Assembly (NCBI GenBank): GCA_002433675.1
Contig: DJIP01000084.1
Location: forward strand, 9,085-39,176
Reading direction: 5' to 3'
Length of the DNA stretch: 30,092 nt
Source: Halomonas halophila
GTDB lineage: Bacteria > Pseudomonadota > Gammaproteobacteria > Pseudomonadales > Halomonadaceae
Numbering within the stretch: the stretch's first letter is position 1; each line of letters starts with the position of its first letter. Shown here piece after piece: positions 16,672 through 24,876 of the stretch. The notes beneath the pieces were generated by a model. That model was not told where the DNA came from and did no database searches. It saw only the letters and a program-made list of their open reading frames with translations. The position numbers and the translations under genes are program-made.

Positions 16672-18249
16672 TCAAGCGTCAGTGTTTTGCCCATGTCGCG
16701 ATGTTGTGCTGGCCTGGGCCTCGTGGACGGCCATGGCATCCTCCATGGCCACCTGGTAGCGCTCGGCGTAGCGCTCGAGCATCAGCGATTCGGTGTAGTG
16801 CTGTTCGACCCTTTCGATACCCACCTCCCGCGCCGCCTGCCAGGCAGCCGGATCCTTCAGCAGCGCTGCCGCTGCCGCTGCGGTGGCCTGGGGGTTGGCG
16901 ATCGGTACTACCTGGCCCGCGGCCTGCTCGGGGGATCCATCGCCCAGCACCATTTCGCGACAGGCGCCGACGTCGGTGGTGACCACGGGCACACCGGCGG
17001 CGAGAGCCTCCAGTACCACCAGCGGTTGTGCTTCGCTGATCGAGGTCAGCACCACCAGGCGTGCCTGGGCGAGAATGTCTTCGGTCTTCTGGAAGCCGAG
17101 AAACCGCAATTGTTCGCCGAGCTTGAGCTGTTCGGCGAGGTCGCGGCATTCCTGGGCATACAGCGGGTCCTCGTCGTCCGGGCCCACCACCCAGGCCTCC
17201 AGCTCCGGCAATTGCAGCTGAAGTTGGCGGGTGGCGCGCAGGAAGGTCTTGATGTCCTTGATCGGAGTCACCCGTCCGAGCAGCACCATTACCGGCCGGG
17301 TATTGGCCTGGGTCGCCTCGCGCAGCGGGCGAAAGCGCTCGATGCGAATGCCGTTGGGTATCACCCGGGAGCGCGATGCCGGTGCTCCGTCGTTGAGCTG
17401 CCGGCGACGGTTGCCGTCGTACAGGGTCGTGATGTCGCTGGCGGCGTGATACGTCATGCGGCCCAGGCTGTGGAAGAAGCGAATCCACAGACGCCGCAGA
17501 TAACCACTCTCGGCTTTTAGGCCATGGCTCAAGGGATCCACCGGGGCATGAATCCAGTCAGCCTCCAGCAGGTCGATGTGGCGCTCCTTGGTGTAGATGC
17601 CGTGTTCGGTGACCATCAGTGGCGTGCCCGTCTGGTGGTGTGCCAGGGCGCCGAGAAAACCCGCATAGCCGGTGGAAATAGCGTGCAGGCAGCGTCCGCG
17701 AGGGAGGCGGCGGGCCAGGTCGGCCAGCATGAACAAGGGGGAATGCATGTTGCGTACCGACCAGAAGTAGTCGAGGAAGGACGTCTCGTCGTAGCAGGTG
17801 GTATAGCGTTCGACGATCTCGTCCCAGGCCAGCCGACTTTCCTCGAAGTCGTTGCGGCTCAGCCCCGACCCTTGTCCCACCAGGGCGGCGACTTCTGCCA
17901 GAGCGTCATCGATGTCCCCTCCCGGCTGGCCGAGTCGGTCGTGCAGCGCACGCGAGCATTCGAAGGCTCTCGGGCAGCCTCCGGCTCGACGGACAGAACC
18001 GGTGAGCGTCGAGCCCATCAGGTAGTGGCACTCGAGATGCACCACATTGTCGGCCAACTCGTACTTCAGGCCTTCGTAGTCCTCGGGGCGGCTACCGAGA
18101 AACACCACGGCAAAGCGATACTGTGGCAGGCCGCGGATCAACTGGTCGAGCCAGCCCGCCACACCGCCTCGCACCATGGGATAGGTTCCCTCGAGCAGCA
18201 ACACCACGTCAGCGGGATCATCGTTGGCGGAAAGTCGGGGAAGGATCAT
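16672..18249 (-). CDS. pelF: Pel polymerase, family 4 glycosyltransferase
   Basis: PelF is the soluble cytoplasmic GT4 enzyme that builds the Pel chain from UDP-sugars. It shows VVLLLEGTYPMVRGGVAGWLDQLI at the N-terminus (the acceptor-side glycine loop), VTEHGIYTKERHIDL, SRVIPNGIRIERFRPL at the domain junction, VLLGRVTPIKDIKTFLRA, and the donor motif EAQPLVVLEALAAGVPVVTTDVG (E-x7-E). The product is 525 aa, slightly longer than P. aeruginosa PelF (507 aa), with a low-complexity C-terminal tail. The ATG overlaps the pelE stop as ATGA, so the pair is translationally coupled. Confidence 0.96.
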   Translation of the reverse strand: MILPRLSANDDPADVVLLLEGTYPMVRGGVAGWLDQLIRGLPQYRFAVVFLGSRPEDYEGLKYELADNVVHLECHYLMGSTLTGSVRRAGGCPRAFECSRALHDRLGQPGGDIDDALAEVAALVGQGSGLSRNDFEESRLAWDEIVERYTTCYDETSFLDYFWSVRNMHSPLFMLADLARRLPRGRCLHAISTGYAGFLGALAHHQTGTPLMVTEHGIYTKERHIDLLEADWIHAPVDPLSHGLKAESGYLRRLWIRFFHSLGRMTYHAASDITTLYDGNRRRQLNDGAPASRSRVIPNGIRIERFRPLREATQANTRPVMVLLGRVTPIKDIKTFLRATRQLQLQLPELEAWVVGPDDEDPLYAQECRDLAEQLKLGEQLRFLGFQKTEDILAQARLVVLTSISEAQPLVVLEALAAGVPVVTTDVGACREMVLGDGSPEQAAGQVVPIANPQATAAAAAALLKDPAAWQAAREVGIERVEQHYTESLMLERYAERYQVAMEDAMAVHEAQASTTSRHGQNTDA

Positions 18250-19256
18250 TGCCAGAACTCCCGAAGTGATTGCAGGCGCGGCGGCACATGACGGTGGTCG
18301 GCGAGCGTTGCCAGCGTCTCACCCACGCCGACAGTGTCACGTTCCAGATAGGCAAGCTCCGCCGATAGTGTGGCGACGGCCAGGTCTGGCGCGCCTTGGG
18401 CGGAGGCCTTGTCGAGGTCGATACGGGCCTGCTGCGGGCGTCTCTGGAGCAGGCCCAGCCTGGCGCGTTGGCGCCACCTTTCGGCGCTGGAGGCGCGGTC
18501 GATGGCGTGGTCGAGGCTGTCCAGAGCCTGCTTGAGCATCAGTTCGCAGGCGCTCCCCTGGGCGAGCTCCAGATAGGCGTACTCGGCGTACAGGCAGGCC
18601 AGTGCCTCGTGGGCTCGGCCCGAGGCGTCCCCCTTGCTGTCGATCATCTGGCGCAGGTGCGCAATCCGCTGCTCGAGCTGGCTTTCGAGGCGGTTGAGCA
18701 TCGAGTAGCCGAGCAGTCGGATATCGTCGGCATCGTCTGCCAGTCCTCGCCGCATCAGCGAGATGGCGGTGCGTGTGGGCAGGTGCTGGCTCTGGAGCAG
18801 GGCCTCCTGGCGCAGGTGGCTGTCCCGGCTCTGCGCCAGCACGCTGGCGAGTCCTTCTCGCAGCGCCTGGCCGCTGTCGTCCGGCGGTGTTGCCGGGCTG
18901 TCGGGCAGCGGTGGCAAAGGGTGGCGGCGCCACGCTGGCTGATGGTCATCCTGCCGAGGCAGCAGCACGATAGCCGCCGTCAGCAGCATACCGAGACCGC
19001 CCACCACGGGCAGTGCGGCTACGGTGGCAGTGTTGAAGCGCCAATCGCCTGGTTGCCCCAGGTGGCGAAGGCCAAGGGACAGCACCAGGGTGCCGATACC
19101 GTGCAACAAGAATCCCTGCGCCATGGGTGTGCCGATCAATGCCCTGGGCAGTCCGGCAAGGAGGGTTTCCGGGGTCAGCCAGAGGGTCAGGGCGAGTGCC
19201 TGAGCGGCCAGCCCTGTCATGGCCGCCGTGGCCGGCAAGACTCTAGGCCAGGGCAT
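18246..19256 (-). CDS. pelE: Pel inner-membrane protein with TPR-like domain
   Basis: PelE is a membrane-anchored helical-repeat protein that helps assemble the inner-membrane Pel complex with PelD, PelF and PelG. The 336-aa product has about three N-terminal membrane helices (roughly 8-27, 45-65, 77-97) and then a soluble alpha-helical region rich in Ala, Leu and Arg typical of TPR-like repeats. P. aeruginosa PelE is 329 aa. The frame is open to 19313, but ATG 19256 is preferred: GAGGAG lies six bases upstream and the preceding residues are Pro/Ala-rich with no family likeness. It overlaps the end of pelD by 14 bp and couples to pelF by ATGA. Identity rests mainly on position and architecture. 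Confidence 0.92.
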   Translation of the reverse strand: MPWPRVLPATAAMTGLAAQALALTLWLTPETLLAGLPRALIGTPMAQGFLLHGIGTLVLSLGLRHLGQPGDWRFNTATVAALPVVGGLGMLLTAAIVLLPRQDDHQPAWRRHPLPPLPDSPATPPDDSGQALREGLASVLAQSRDSHLRQEALLQSQHLPTRTAISLMRRGLADDADDIRLLGYSMLNRLESQLEQRIAHLRQMIDSKGDASGRAHEALACLYAEYAYLELAQGSACELMLKQALDSLDHAIDRASSAERWRQRARLGLLQRRPQQARIDLDKASAQGAPDLAVATLSAELAYLERDTVGVGETLATLADHRHVPPRLQSLREFWQ

Positions 19257-20655
19257 GGGGGGCTCCTCGTGGCCATAGGGCGTCGAGCAGGTCGCTGCTG
19301 GAGCGGGAGCCATCGATGGCCCAGCTCTTCCAGTTCAACGGGTCCGGCGTTGTGGTGTCCTCGAGATACGCCTTGAGCACGGCTGACAGTCGCTGTTGCA
19401 GGGCGCGCCCCGCTTCTGGACCTGCCAGCGGCATCAAGATCAGCAGGCGATGGTGGCCGTCGGGCAGGGCCAGCGGCCAGGCCTCGTCGATGCTGCGGCG
19501 GCGGCCATCAAAGTGCTGCACGATCTCGGGCAGGCGTGGGGCGAGTGTCGGTGGCAGGTCGAGTGCGACAATCAATGAGGGCAGACGCTGGAGGCGGGCG
19601 TGCCTGATCCACTGTTCCAGGCTGCGGGCCAGGCTGGGCGCGGGCAGGCAGCGGCGAGCGATCATCTCGCCGAGGCTTGCGCCGATGATCGCCAGTAGCT
19701 GCATCTGGCCTTCGTCCATATCGATGAAGGGCAGGTCCATGACCAGCAGCAGGGCGTGAATACGCTCATCCAGGTCGATCAGCGGGATCACCGCCACTGG
19801 CGCATCCGCGGAAGCGGAGACCACATCACGCAGAGAAACGAGCTGACCATGCTCGAGACACGCCTGGATCATCGGATGCTCCAGTTCCAGCGTGCCGGGA
19901 CTGCCCAGCCATGCCAGCGGCGTCGGTAACGGTTTGCCGTCGGCCACCTCCACCAGGGCGGCGCGCTGCACCCGGCTGTGCAAGGCAATAAAGGCTACAA
20001 GCTCGCTGGCGATTTGCTGCAGCCCTTGATCTTCGGCAGCAGCAGATGGCGTGCCAGGGCGTTCGGCGAAGTCGCGTTCGAGTTGAAACAGGGTGTCACG
20101 TAGCGTGAAGGGGGCCGCAGCCAGCCGCTCGGTCAACTGGTCATGGGAGACGCGCAGCACGTGGTAGTGGCGCAGAAAGGCCTTGTGGCGATGGAGCTGC
20201 AGCCGACACAGGGTATGTATTTGATCGAGACGGCGGCGCAGGTGCGAGCACATCTCGCCACTGACCAGCCCGACCAGCGTCAGCCCGAAGGTGGTGATCA
20301 GTGGTGATGCCCCCGCGAATGCCAGGGCGCCTGGCGACTGGCTGGATAGCAGCATCGGCCCCCAGAAGGCCGCTGCGCTGCCGATGACGGCAGCCAGGGT
20401 GCCGTAGCCGCTGCCGTAGCGCAGCCCGCACAACAGAGGCGCTACCAGCAGCCACCAGGGGACTCCTGGCGACAGCAGCGGTGTTGCCTTCATCACCAGC
20501 AGCTGCCCCAGGGCGGCGAAGGTCAGCGCCATCAACAGCGTCTCGATCATCCGCCTGGGGTGGCCCGGCGGTCTGACATAGAGGTCATCGAGGCCGCTCA
20601 CCGGCGTACCGTCGATGGGCGTCAATGGTTCGTGGTCGATCACAGGCGTGCTCAT
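19243..20655 (-). CDS. pelD: Pel c-di-GMP receptor
   Basis: PelD is the inner-membrane receptor through which cyclic-di-GMP switches on Pel synthesis. The 470-aa product has four N-terminal membrane helices (about 39-58, 66-80, 85-103, 111-132), a helical linker, a GAF-like domain (about 185-335) and a degenerate GGDEF-like domain (about 340-460). The catalytic GGDEF signature is missing, but an RxxD inhibitory-site motif (R387-S-I-D390) stands at the position where P. aeruginosa PelD has its ligand-binding R367/D370. The domain should therefore bind c-di-GMP without making it. ATG 20655 starts seven bases after the pelC stop, with AGGTGA over that stop. Close family size (P. aeruginosa 455 aa). 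Confidence 0.95.
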   Translation of the reverse strand: MSTPVIDHEPLTPIDGTPVSGLDDLYVRPPGHPRRMIETLLMALTFAALGQLLVMKATPLLSPGVPWWLLVAPLLCGLRYGSGYGTLAAVIGSAAAFWGPMLLSSQSPGALAFAGASPLITTFGLTLVGLVSGEMCSHLRRRLDQIHTLCRLQLHRHKAFLRHYHVLRVSHDQLTERLAAAPFTLRDTLFQLERDFAERPGTPSAAAEDQGLQQIASELVAFIALHSRVQRAALVEVADGKPLPTPLAWLGSPGTLELEHPMIQACLEHGQLVSLRDVVSASADAPVAVIPLIDLDERIHALLLVMDLPFIDMDEGQMQLLAIIGASLGEMIARRCLPAPSLARSLEQWIRHARLQRLPSLIVALDLPPTLAPRLPEIVQHFDGRRRSIDEAWPLALPDGHHRLLILMPLAGPEAGRALQQRLSAVLKAYLEDTTTPDPLNWKSWAIDGSRSSSDLLDALWPRGAPHALA

Positions 20656-20662
20656 GAGGCGG

Positions 20663-21190
20663 TCACCTGGAAAGTGGCAAGGCGTCGACCAGCTCGGCCA
20701 GCAGGTCGCTGGAAACGCCGCTCAAGGTGGTGAACCCCCAGCCGCCGCGACTGCCGCTGGCGCTCCATAGAAGCTCCCCTGTGTTGGCGTCGCGCACCTG
20801 CAGGCTGATGCCGACGGCGGGTTCGCCGTCCAGCCCGGTCTTGTAGTGCCATTCGTCGATGGCGCCGGTGACCACATAGGAAAGCTCCTGCTGCTGGGCC
20901 CAGCCGAGCGCAGCCTGGCGGTCGGCGCCATTGTCCAGCGCCAAGGGGTTGACCGGGCCGCTGCGAGGCACTTCTCGTAGTGGCGTGACGCCGTGGCGGT
21001 GCAGCAGGGTCAGCAGGGTACCCTGGGCCCGCTCGCCGGCCAGGGGCGTCTCCGAGTGGTTGGACAGCGGTGCCAGCGCCCAGCCGGCGCTGGCATCCAG
21101 CGCTGTCGTCGTCTGTACCTGGGTGGTGGAAGCGCAGGCGGACAAGGTCAGCGTGAGCACGAGAGGGAATAGCCAGGAACGCATCGTCAT
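20663..21190 (-). CDS. pelC: Pel outer-membrane lipoprotein
   Basis: PelC is an outer-membrane lipoprotein that forms a dodecameric ring on the periplasmic side of the PelB pore and funnels the cationic polymer. The 175-aa precursor begins MTMRSWLFPLVLTLTLSAC, a lipoprotein signal with lipobox LSAC and acylated Cys19. The mature part carries SYVVTGAIDEWHYKTGLDGEPAV and DANTGELLWSASGSRGGWG, typical of PelC. The frame is open to 21220, but ATG 21190 gives the signal peptide and has AAGGAG seven bases upstream. It starts 26 bp after the pelB stop. Confidence 0.95.
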   Translation of the reverse strand: MTMRSWLFPLVLTLTLSACASTTQVQTTTALDASAGWALAPLSNHSETPLAGERAQGTLLTLLHRHGVTPLREVPRSGPVNPLALDNGADRQAALGWAQQQELSYVVTGAIDEWHYKTGLDGEPAVGISLQVRDANTGELLWSASGSRGGWGFTTLSGVSSDLLAELVDALPLSR

Positions 21191-21216
21191 GGAAAACTCC
21201 TTGGTAAACTGGGCGC

Positions 21217-24200
21217 TCAAGGCCCGAAAAAGTACTGGTAGTTAAGGGAGGCATTCAGCCGGGTGCTTTCATCGGCGCCGGTCCCGCGATCGATCCCTGC
21301 TTCCAGGGACAGTTCGTCACTTCCGAACACCCGTGTGCCGACCATCAGCGAGGCACTGCCCGCCAGCTCGCCGCTGGGCCAGCGATGGCCGCCCGACACA
21401 TCCAGTTGCCAGCGCGGAGAGGCCACCTGAGGGTAGGCAGCGCCAGGGGCGCCGCGAGACAGGCTCAGACCGAGCCCGAGCACACTGGCGTCGTCGTTGA
21501 ACAGGGCGTCGGGATCGATGTCCGGGCCGAGCCGATCGGCAACAACACTCGGCAGGCGACCATCGGGGTCCTGGCTCTCGTGGGTGGCGAAGAGGCGCAG
21601 GCCTAGGCGCCGGGTCTCGCCCTGGAGCAGCGCATGCTCCCAGCTGGACTCGAAGTAGCGGCCACTACCCAGCCCGTCCTCATCGAAACGCTCGTGATAG
21701 CGGGTATGGCGAGCATCAAGGCTGAGCCTGTCACGCCGCGTTGGTGTCCAGTCCAGGCCGATGCCGAGCCGGTTTTCGGTGGCCAGCAGACGAAGCCTGT
21801 CGTTGGCCGTGGACGGCTGTTGCCAATCGGCCTTGAAGCGTGTGCTGAGGTGGCTGGTGAGGTGATAGCGATGGCTGAGTTCGGCCTCGAGATGATTTTC
21901 GGCGTCACTGTCGCGGCTACCCACGGATAGCCGGGTGCTGGAGCGAATGCCACGATGGGTGGTGCTCAACGCCACCCGCCGCTCCTCGTCCAGGTCGTGG
22001 CCGGACAGGGGGGGCGAGACATCATCCTCATCCAGGGAAATCCGGCCGACTGCGAGCTCTGCGCCCCAGCGTTCACCGGTGAGCTCGAAGGCGGCCTGGG
22101 TGTGCTCCAGGCTCAGTTCGCCGATTTCCTGGTAGCGATGGCCGATTCTGGCGCGTTGCGGCACCTTGCTCGCCAGGCTGACGATTTCCCTGCGCTGATC
22201 GGTACCACGACCATGCGAAAGCAGGGCGTGCTGCATCGCGTCACCACGTCGCTCCAGAGTCAAGGCGCCGGCCAGCCGATCACTGGGTGCAAGGGGCAGG
22301 TTTGGGTCGTCCAGCATCTGGCCGATGGCGGCATGGTCCAGTTGGGCAATGGCGACGTTCAGACGATGATAGCTGGGTGTCGGCAGGCCCAGGTGGTGCC
22401 GCTGCAGCCACAGATAGCGGTAGCGAGCCTGCCACCCCAGCAGTGCCAGCAGGTCAAGAGTGCGGACGCCGCTGGTGGTGGCGTCTGTGTCCAGCAAGGG
22501 CAGACGAGTCGCCAGCGACTGATACCAGTCCGCGGCGGGTTCCGTGCCGATCTGCGGCGCCGACCAGATCAGCCCCTCCAGCTGTCGACCCAGGTTGGCG
22601 TTGTCCAGGCGACGCAACGGGTCCAGCTGGCTGGCAAGGCGAGGCGCCAGCAGGGCCACCGCTCGCCTGCGTAGCCCCAGCGCCACCCCGGGGTGGCCGG
22701 ACTGGTCGAAGGCCTCGGCGATATCCATCAGTACCTCAGCCCCGGGAGCCGGGCCATCGGCGCTGCGGCGATACCACAGCCGTGCTCGGCGGGTGTCACC
22801 GATGGACTGGTAGCCGCCAGCCACCGCAAGGGTCAGCTGCTGACTGGTCGACGCCAGGGGGGCTGCCTCGGCCAGACGCTGTGGCAGTTCTCGGTGCTGG
22901 AGCATGGTCAGGGCATAGATTTCGCCGGCCCTCAGACTGGGATCGGCCGGGGCCAGGCGCAGCCCTTTGCGAATCGCCGTCAATGCATCTCGGGGATTGA
23001 GGTTTTTCAATTCGCTGGCGGCGACCAGGCCCCAGTAGGCGGGGGAGTCGGCAAAAGGCTCGGGGTCCTGGCGAGCGAGCGTCAGCAAGCGGCGCGCGAT
23101 GTCGGGGCGTTGCTGTTCTTGTGCGGTATGAAAGCCCACCAGGATGGCGTCGGTATCCCTGAAACGCTGCCAGCGCTGTATGGCCAGGGTTTCCACCAGC
23201 ACGGCGTCGCCATCGATGACGGCGGCGTGGAGCAGGCGCAGGCTCTCCTGACGGCTCAGCGCTTGCCGGGTCGCCAGTTGCCGGTAGGACTCGATCACTT
23301 CCTTGGCGTGGCCTGCTGACCAACCCAGCTCGGCGCGTTGCTGCCAGGTGCTGGGGCTATCGGCAGGCAGCACCGCCAGGGCATCGGACAGTTGCCACTG
23401 GCGCCGCAGCAGTCGACCTTGCTGGCGTGCCGCCTCATCGTGGTCGAAGGAAGGTGCCTGACGCAGTGCTGCCCACTGGGCCTCGGCGTCGGCCAGTGCT
23501 CCGGTCTGCTCCAGCAGGGTGGCCAGACGCACCTTGAGCAGAAGAGAGAGTCGTCCCTGGCGGTTCCAGCGGCGCAGGTGGGCAATGGCGGCGTCGGGGT
23601 CGCCCAGATCGTTGAGTACATCGACGAACTGACCTCGCTCCACGGCGGTCAGTTCGTCCCTTGCGTTCAGGCGCTCGAGGGCGGCGCGAGCCCGAACACG
23701 GTCGTAGCCGGCCAGGGCCATGGTGACAAGCTGGCGGTCTGCAGCTGCATCCGGGTGTGATGTCGCCAGGGCTTCCAGTGTTGCCATGGCGCCGGGCGTA
23801 TCGCCTGACCAGCGTTGGGCATTGGCCAGTTGGTGTGCGTAGGTGACTGGGTCGGTGGCGTTCAGTCGTTGTAGCGGCGCTACCGACAGCTCCGGCTTGC
23901 CTGCTGCCAGGGCAACCGCCGCCAGTCGTTCGAGGCGCTCGGGATCGTCTTCGTCCAGCGCTTGCAATCGGGTGGCCCAGGAGAGCGCCTGGTCCACGTC
24001 GTTGACGGCCAGCGCCAGGCGAATGGCCAGGTCAAGCAGTTCCGCGTCGTTGGGGTAGACGTCTAGATACTGGCGGGCGTAGTTGATGCCTTGCTGACTG
24101 TCGCTCTGGAATGCCGCCTCCAGGGATTGCCTGGCGACTTGCCGGTCAGGGCTTTCGATCTCGTCCGCGGCCTGGGCCGGCGGGATGACAAGATCGAGCC

Positions 24201-24876
24201 AGCCAAGCACAGAGGCGCCCATATCTCGTGCCAGCCAGGCCCGGTGCCAGGCGGATGAGGCGCGTATCGGCGAGCCGGCCTGCATCCAGCTGCGTCCGGC
24301 TTCCCTGAGCCAGTGAAAGCGTCGATCCTGATCGCGCCGTGCCAGTGCCTCGAAGCATTCCGCGGCCTCCCAGGGGTGTTCGAGGGACAGCCAGCGATGC
24401 GCCATCAGCGTCAACCGTTCGATCGACAGGCGCGGATCGGTCTCGCCCGGGCCATCGATACCGGCCCAGCCATGGATGTCGTAGAAGCGTTCGACCAGCT
24501 GACGGCGTAGGGTCGCGTCATGGGGATCGCCTGGTTCCAGGGCATTGATGGCCTGCCAACGCTGTTCCAGCAACCACCACTGGATCTCGGGATCGGTATC
24601 GCCCTCGAGGGGAGCCAGGGTCTCGCCGGCGGCGCCGGGTTGCTGCGCCTCGAGCTGAAGCCGGGCCAGTGCCAGGCGAAGGTCCCGACGCTGAGGGGCG
24701 GCGTCCAGGCGTGCCTTGGCCAGCAACAAGGCAGCGTGGCGATCGTTTTCGGCATTCATGCTGGCCTGAGAAAGCAGGTGACGCGCCGGCTGGAAGCCGA
24801 TCAGCACCAGCACCAGCCCAAGCACCAGCAGCCTGAACGCCCAGGGCGGCAGCAGCGCCTCGCGGGGCTTATCCAC
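21217..24876 (-). CDS. pelB: Pel outer-membrane porin with TPR domain
   Basis: PelB exports Pel. The 1219-aa product matches P. aeruginosa PelB (1193 aa). A membrane helix at about 13-30 anchors the N-terminus. A long alpha-helical TPR region follows (about 35-880) that in Pseudomonas binds PelA and stimulates its deacetylase. The C-terminus from about 890 is a beta-barrel of alternating strands ending in a terminal aromatic strand (ASLNYQYFFGP), as in outer-membrane proteins. The start is GTG at 24876, overlapping the pelA stop (TAA) by 8 bp, so translation is coupled. Confidence 0.96.
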   Translation of the reverse strand: MDKPREALLPPWAFRLLVLGLVLVLIGFQPARHLLSQASMNAENDRHAALLLAKARLDAAPQRRDLRLALARLQLEAQQPGAAGETLAPLEGDTDPEIQWWLLEQRWQAINALEPGDPHDATLRRQLVERFYDIHGWAGIDGPGETDPRLSIERLTLMAHRWLSLEHPWEAAECFEALARRDQDRRFHWLREAGRSWMQAGSPIRASSAWHRAWLARDMGASVLGWLDLVIPPAQAADEIESPDRQVARQSLEAAFQSDSQQGINYARQYLDVYPNDAELLDLAIRLALAVNDVDQALSWATRLQALDEDDPERLERLAAVALAAGKPELSVAPLQRLNATDPVTYAHQLANAQRWSGDTPGAMATLEALATSHPDAAADRQLVTMALAGYDRVRARAALERLNARDELTAVERGQFVDVLNDLGDPDAAIAHLRRWNRQGRLSLLLKVRLATLLEQTGALADAEAQWAALRQAPSFDHDEAARQQGRLLRRQWQLSDALAVLPADSPSTWQQRAELGWSAGHAKEVIESYRQLATRQALSRQESLRLLHAAVIDGDAVLVETLAIQRWQRFRDTDAILVGFHTAQEQQRPDIARRLLTLARQDPEPFADSPAYWGLVAASELKNLNPRDALTAIRKGLRLAPADPSLRAGEIYALTMLQHRELPQRLAEAAPLASTSQQLTLAVAGGYQSIGDTRRARLWYRRSADGPAPGAEVLMDIAEAFDQSGHPGVALGLRRRAVALLAPRLASQLDPLRRLDNANLGRQLEGLIWSAPQIGTEPAADWYQSLATRLPLLDTDATTSGVRTLDLLALLGWQARYRYLWLQRHHLGLPTPSYHRLNVAIAQLDHAAIGQMLDDPNLPLAPSDRLAGALTLERRGDAMQHALLSHGRGTDQRREIVSLASKVPQRARIGHRYQEIGELSLEHTQAAFELTGERWGAELAVGRISLDEDDVSPPLSGHDLDEERRVALSTTHRGIRSSTRLSVGSRDSDAENHLEAELSHRYHLTSHLSTRFKADWQQPSTANDRLRLLATENRLGIGLDWTPTRRDRLSLDARHTRYHERFDEDGLGSGRYFESSWEHALLQGETRRLGLRLFATHESQDPDGRLPSVVADRLGPDIDPDALFNDDASVLGLGLSLSRGAPGAAYPQVASPRWQLDVSGGHRWPSGELAGSASLMVGTRVFGSDELSLEAGIDRGTGADESTRLNASLNYQYFFGP

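Noticed and set aside
20652..21254. 200-codon minus-strand frame overlapping pelC in another frame
   Set aside because: Arg/Pro/Gly-rich translation without a domain; the alternative frame at 20663-21190 gives a proper lipoprotein with PelC blocks.
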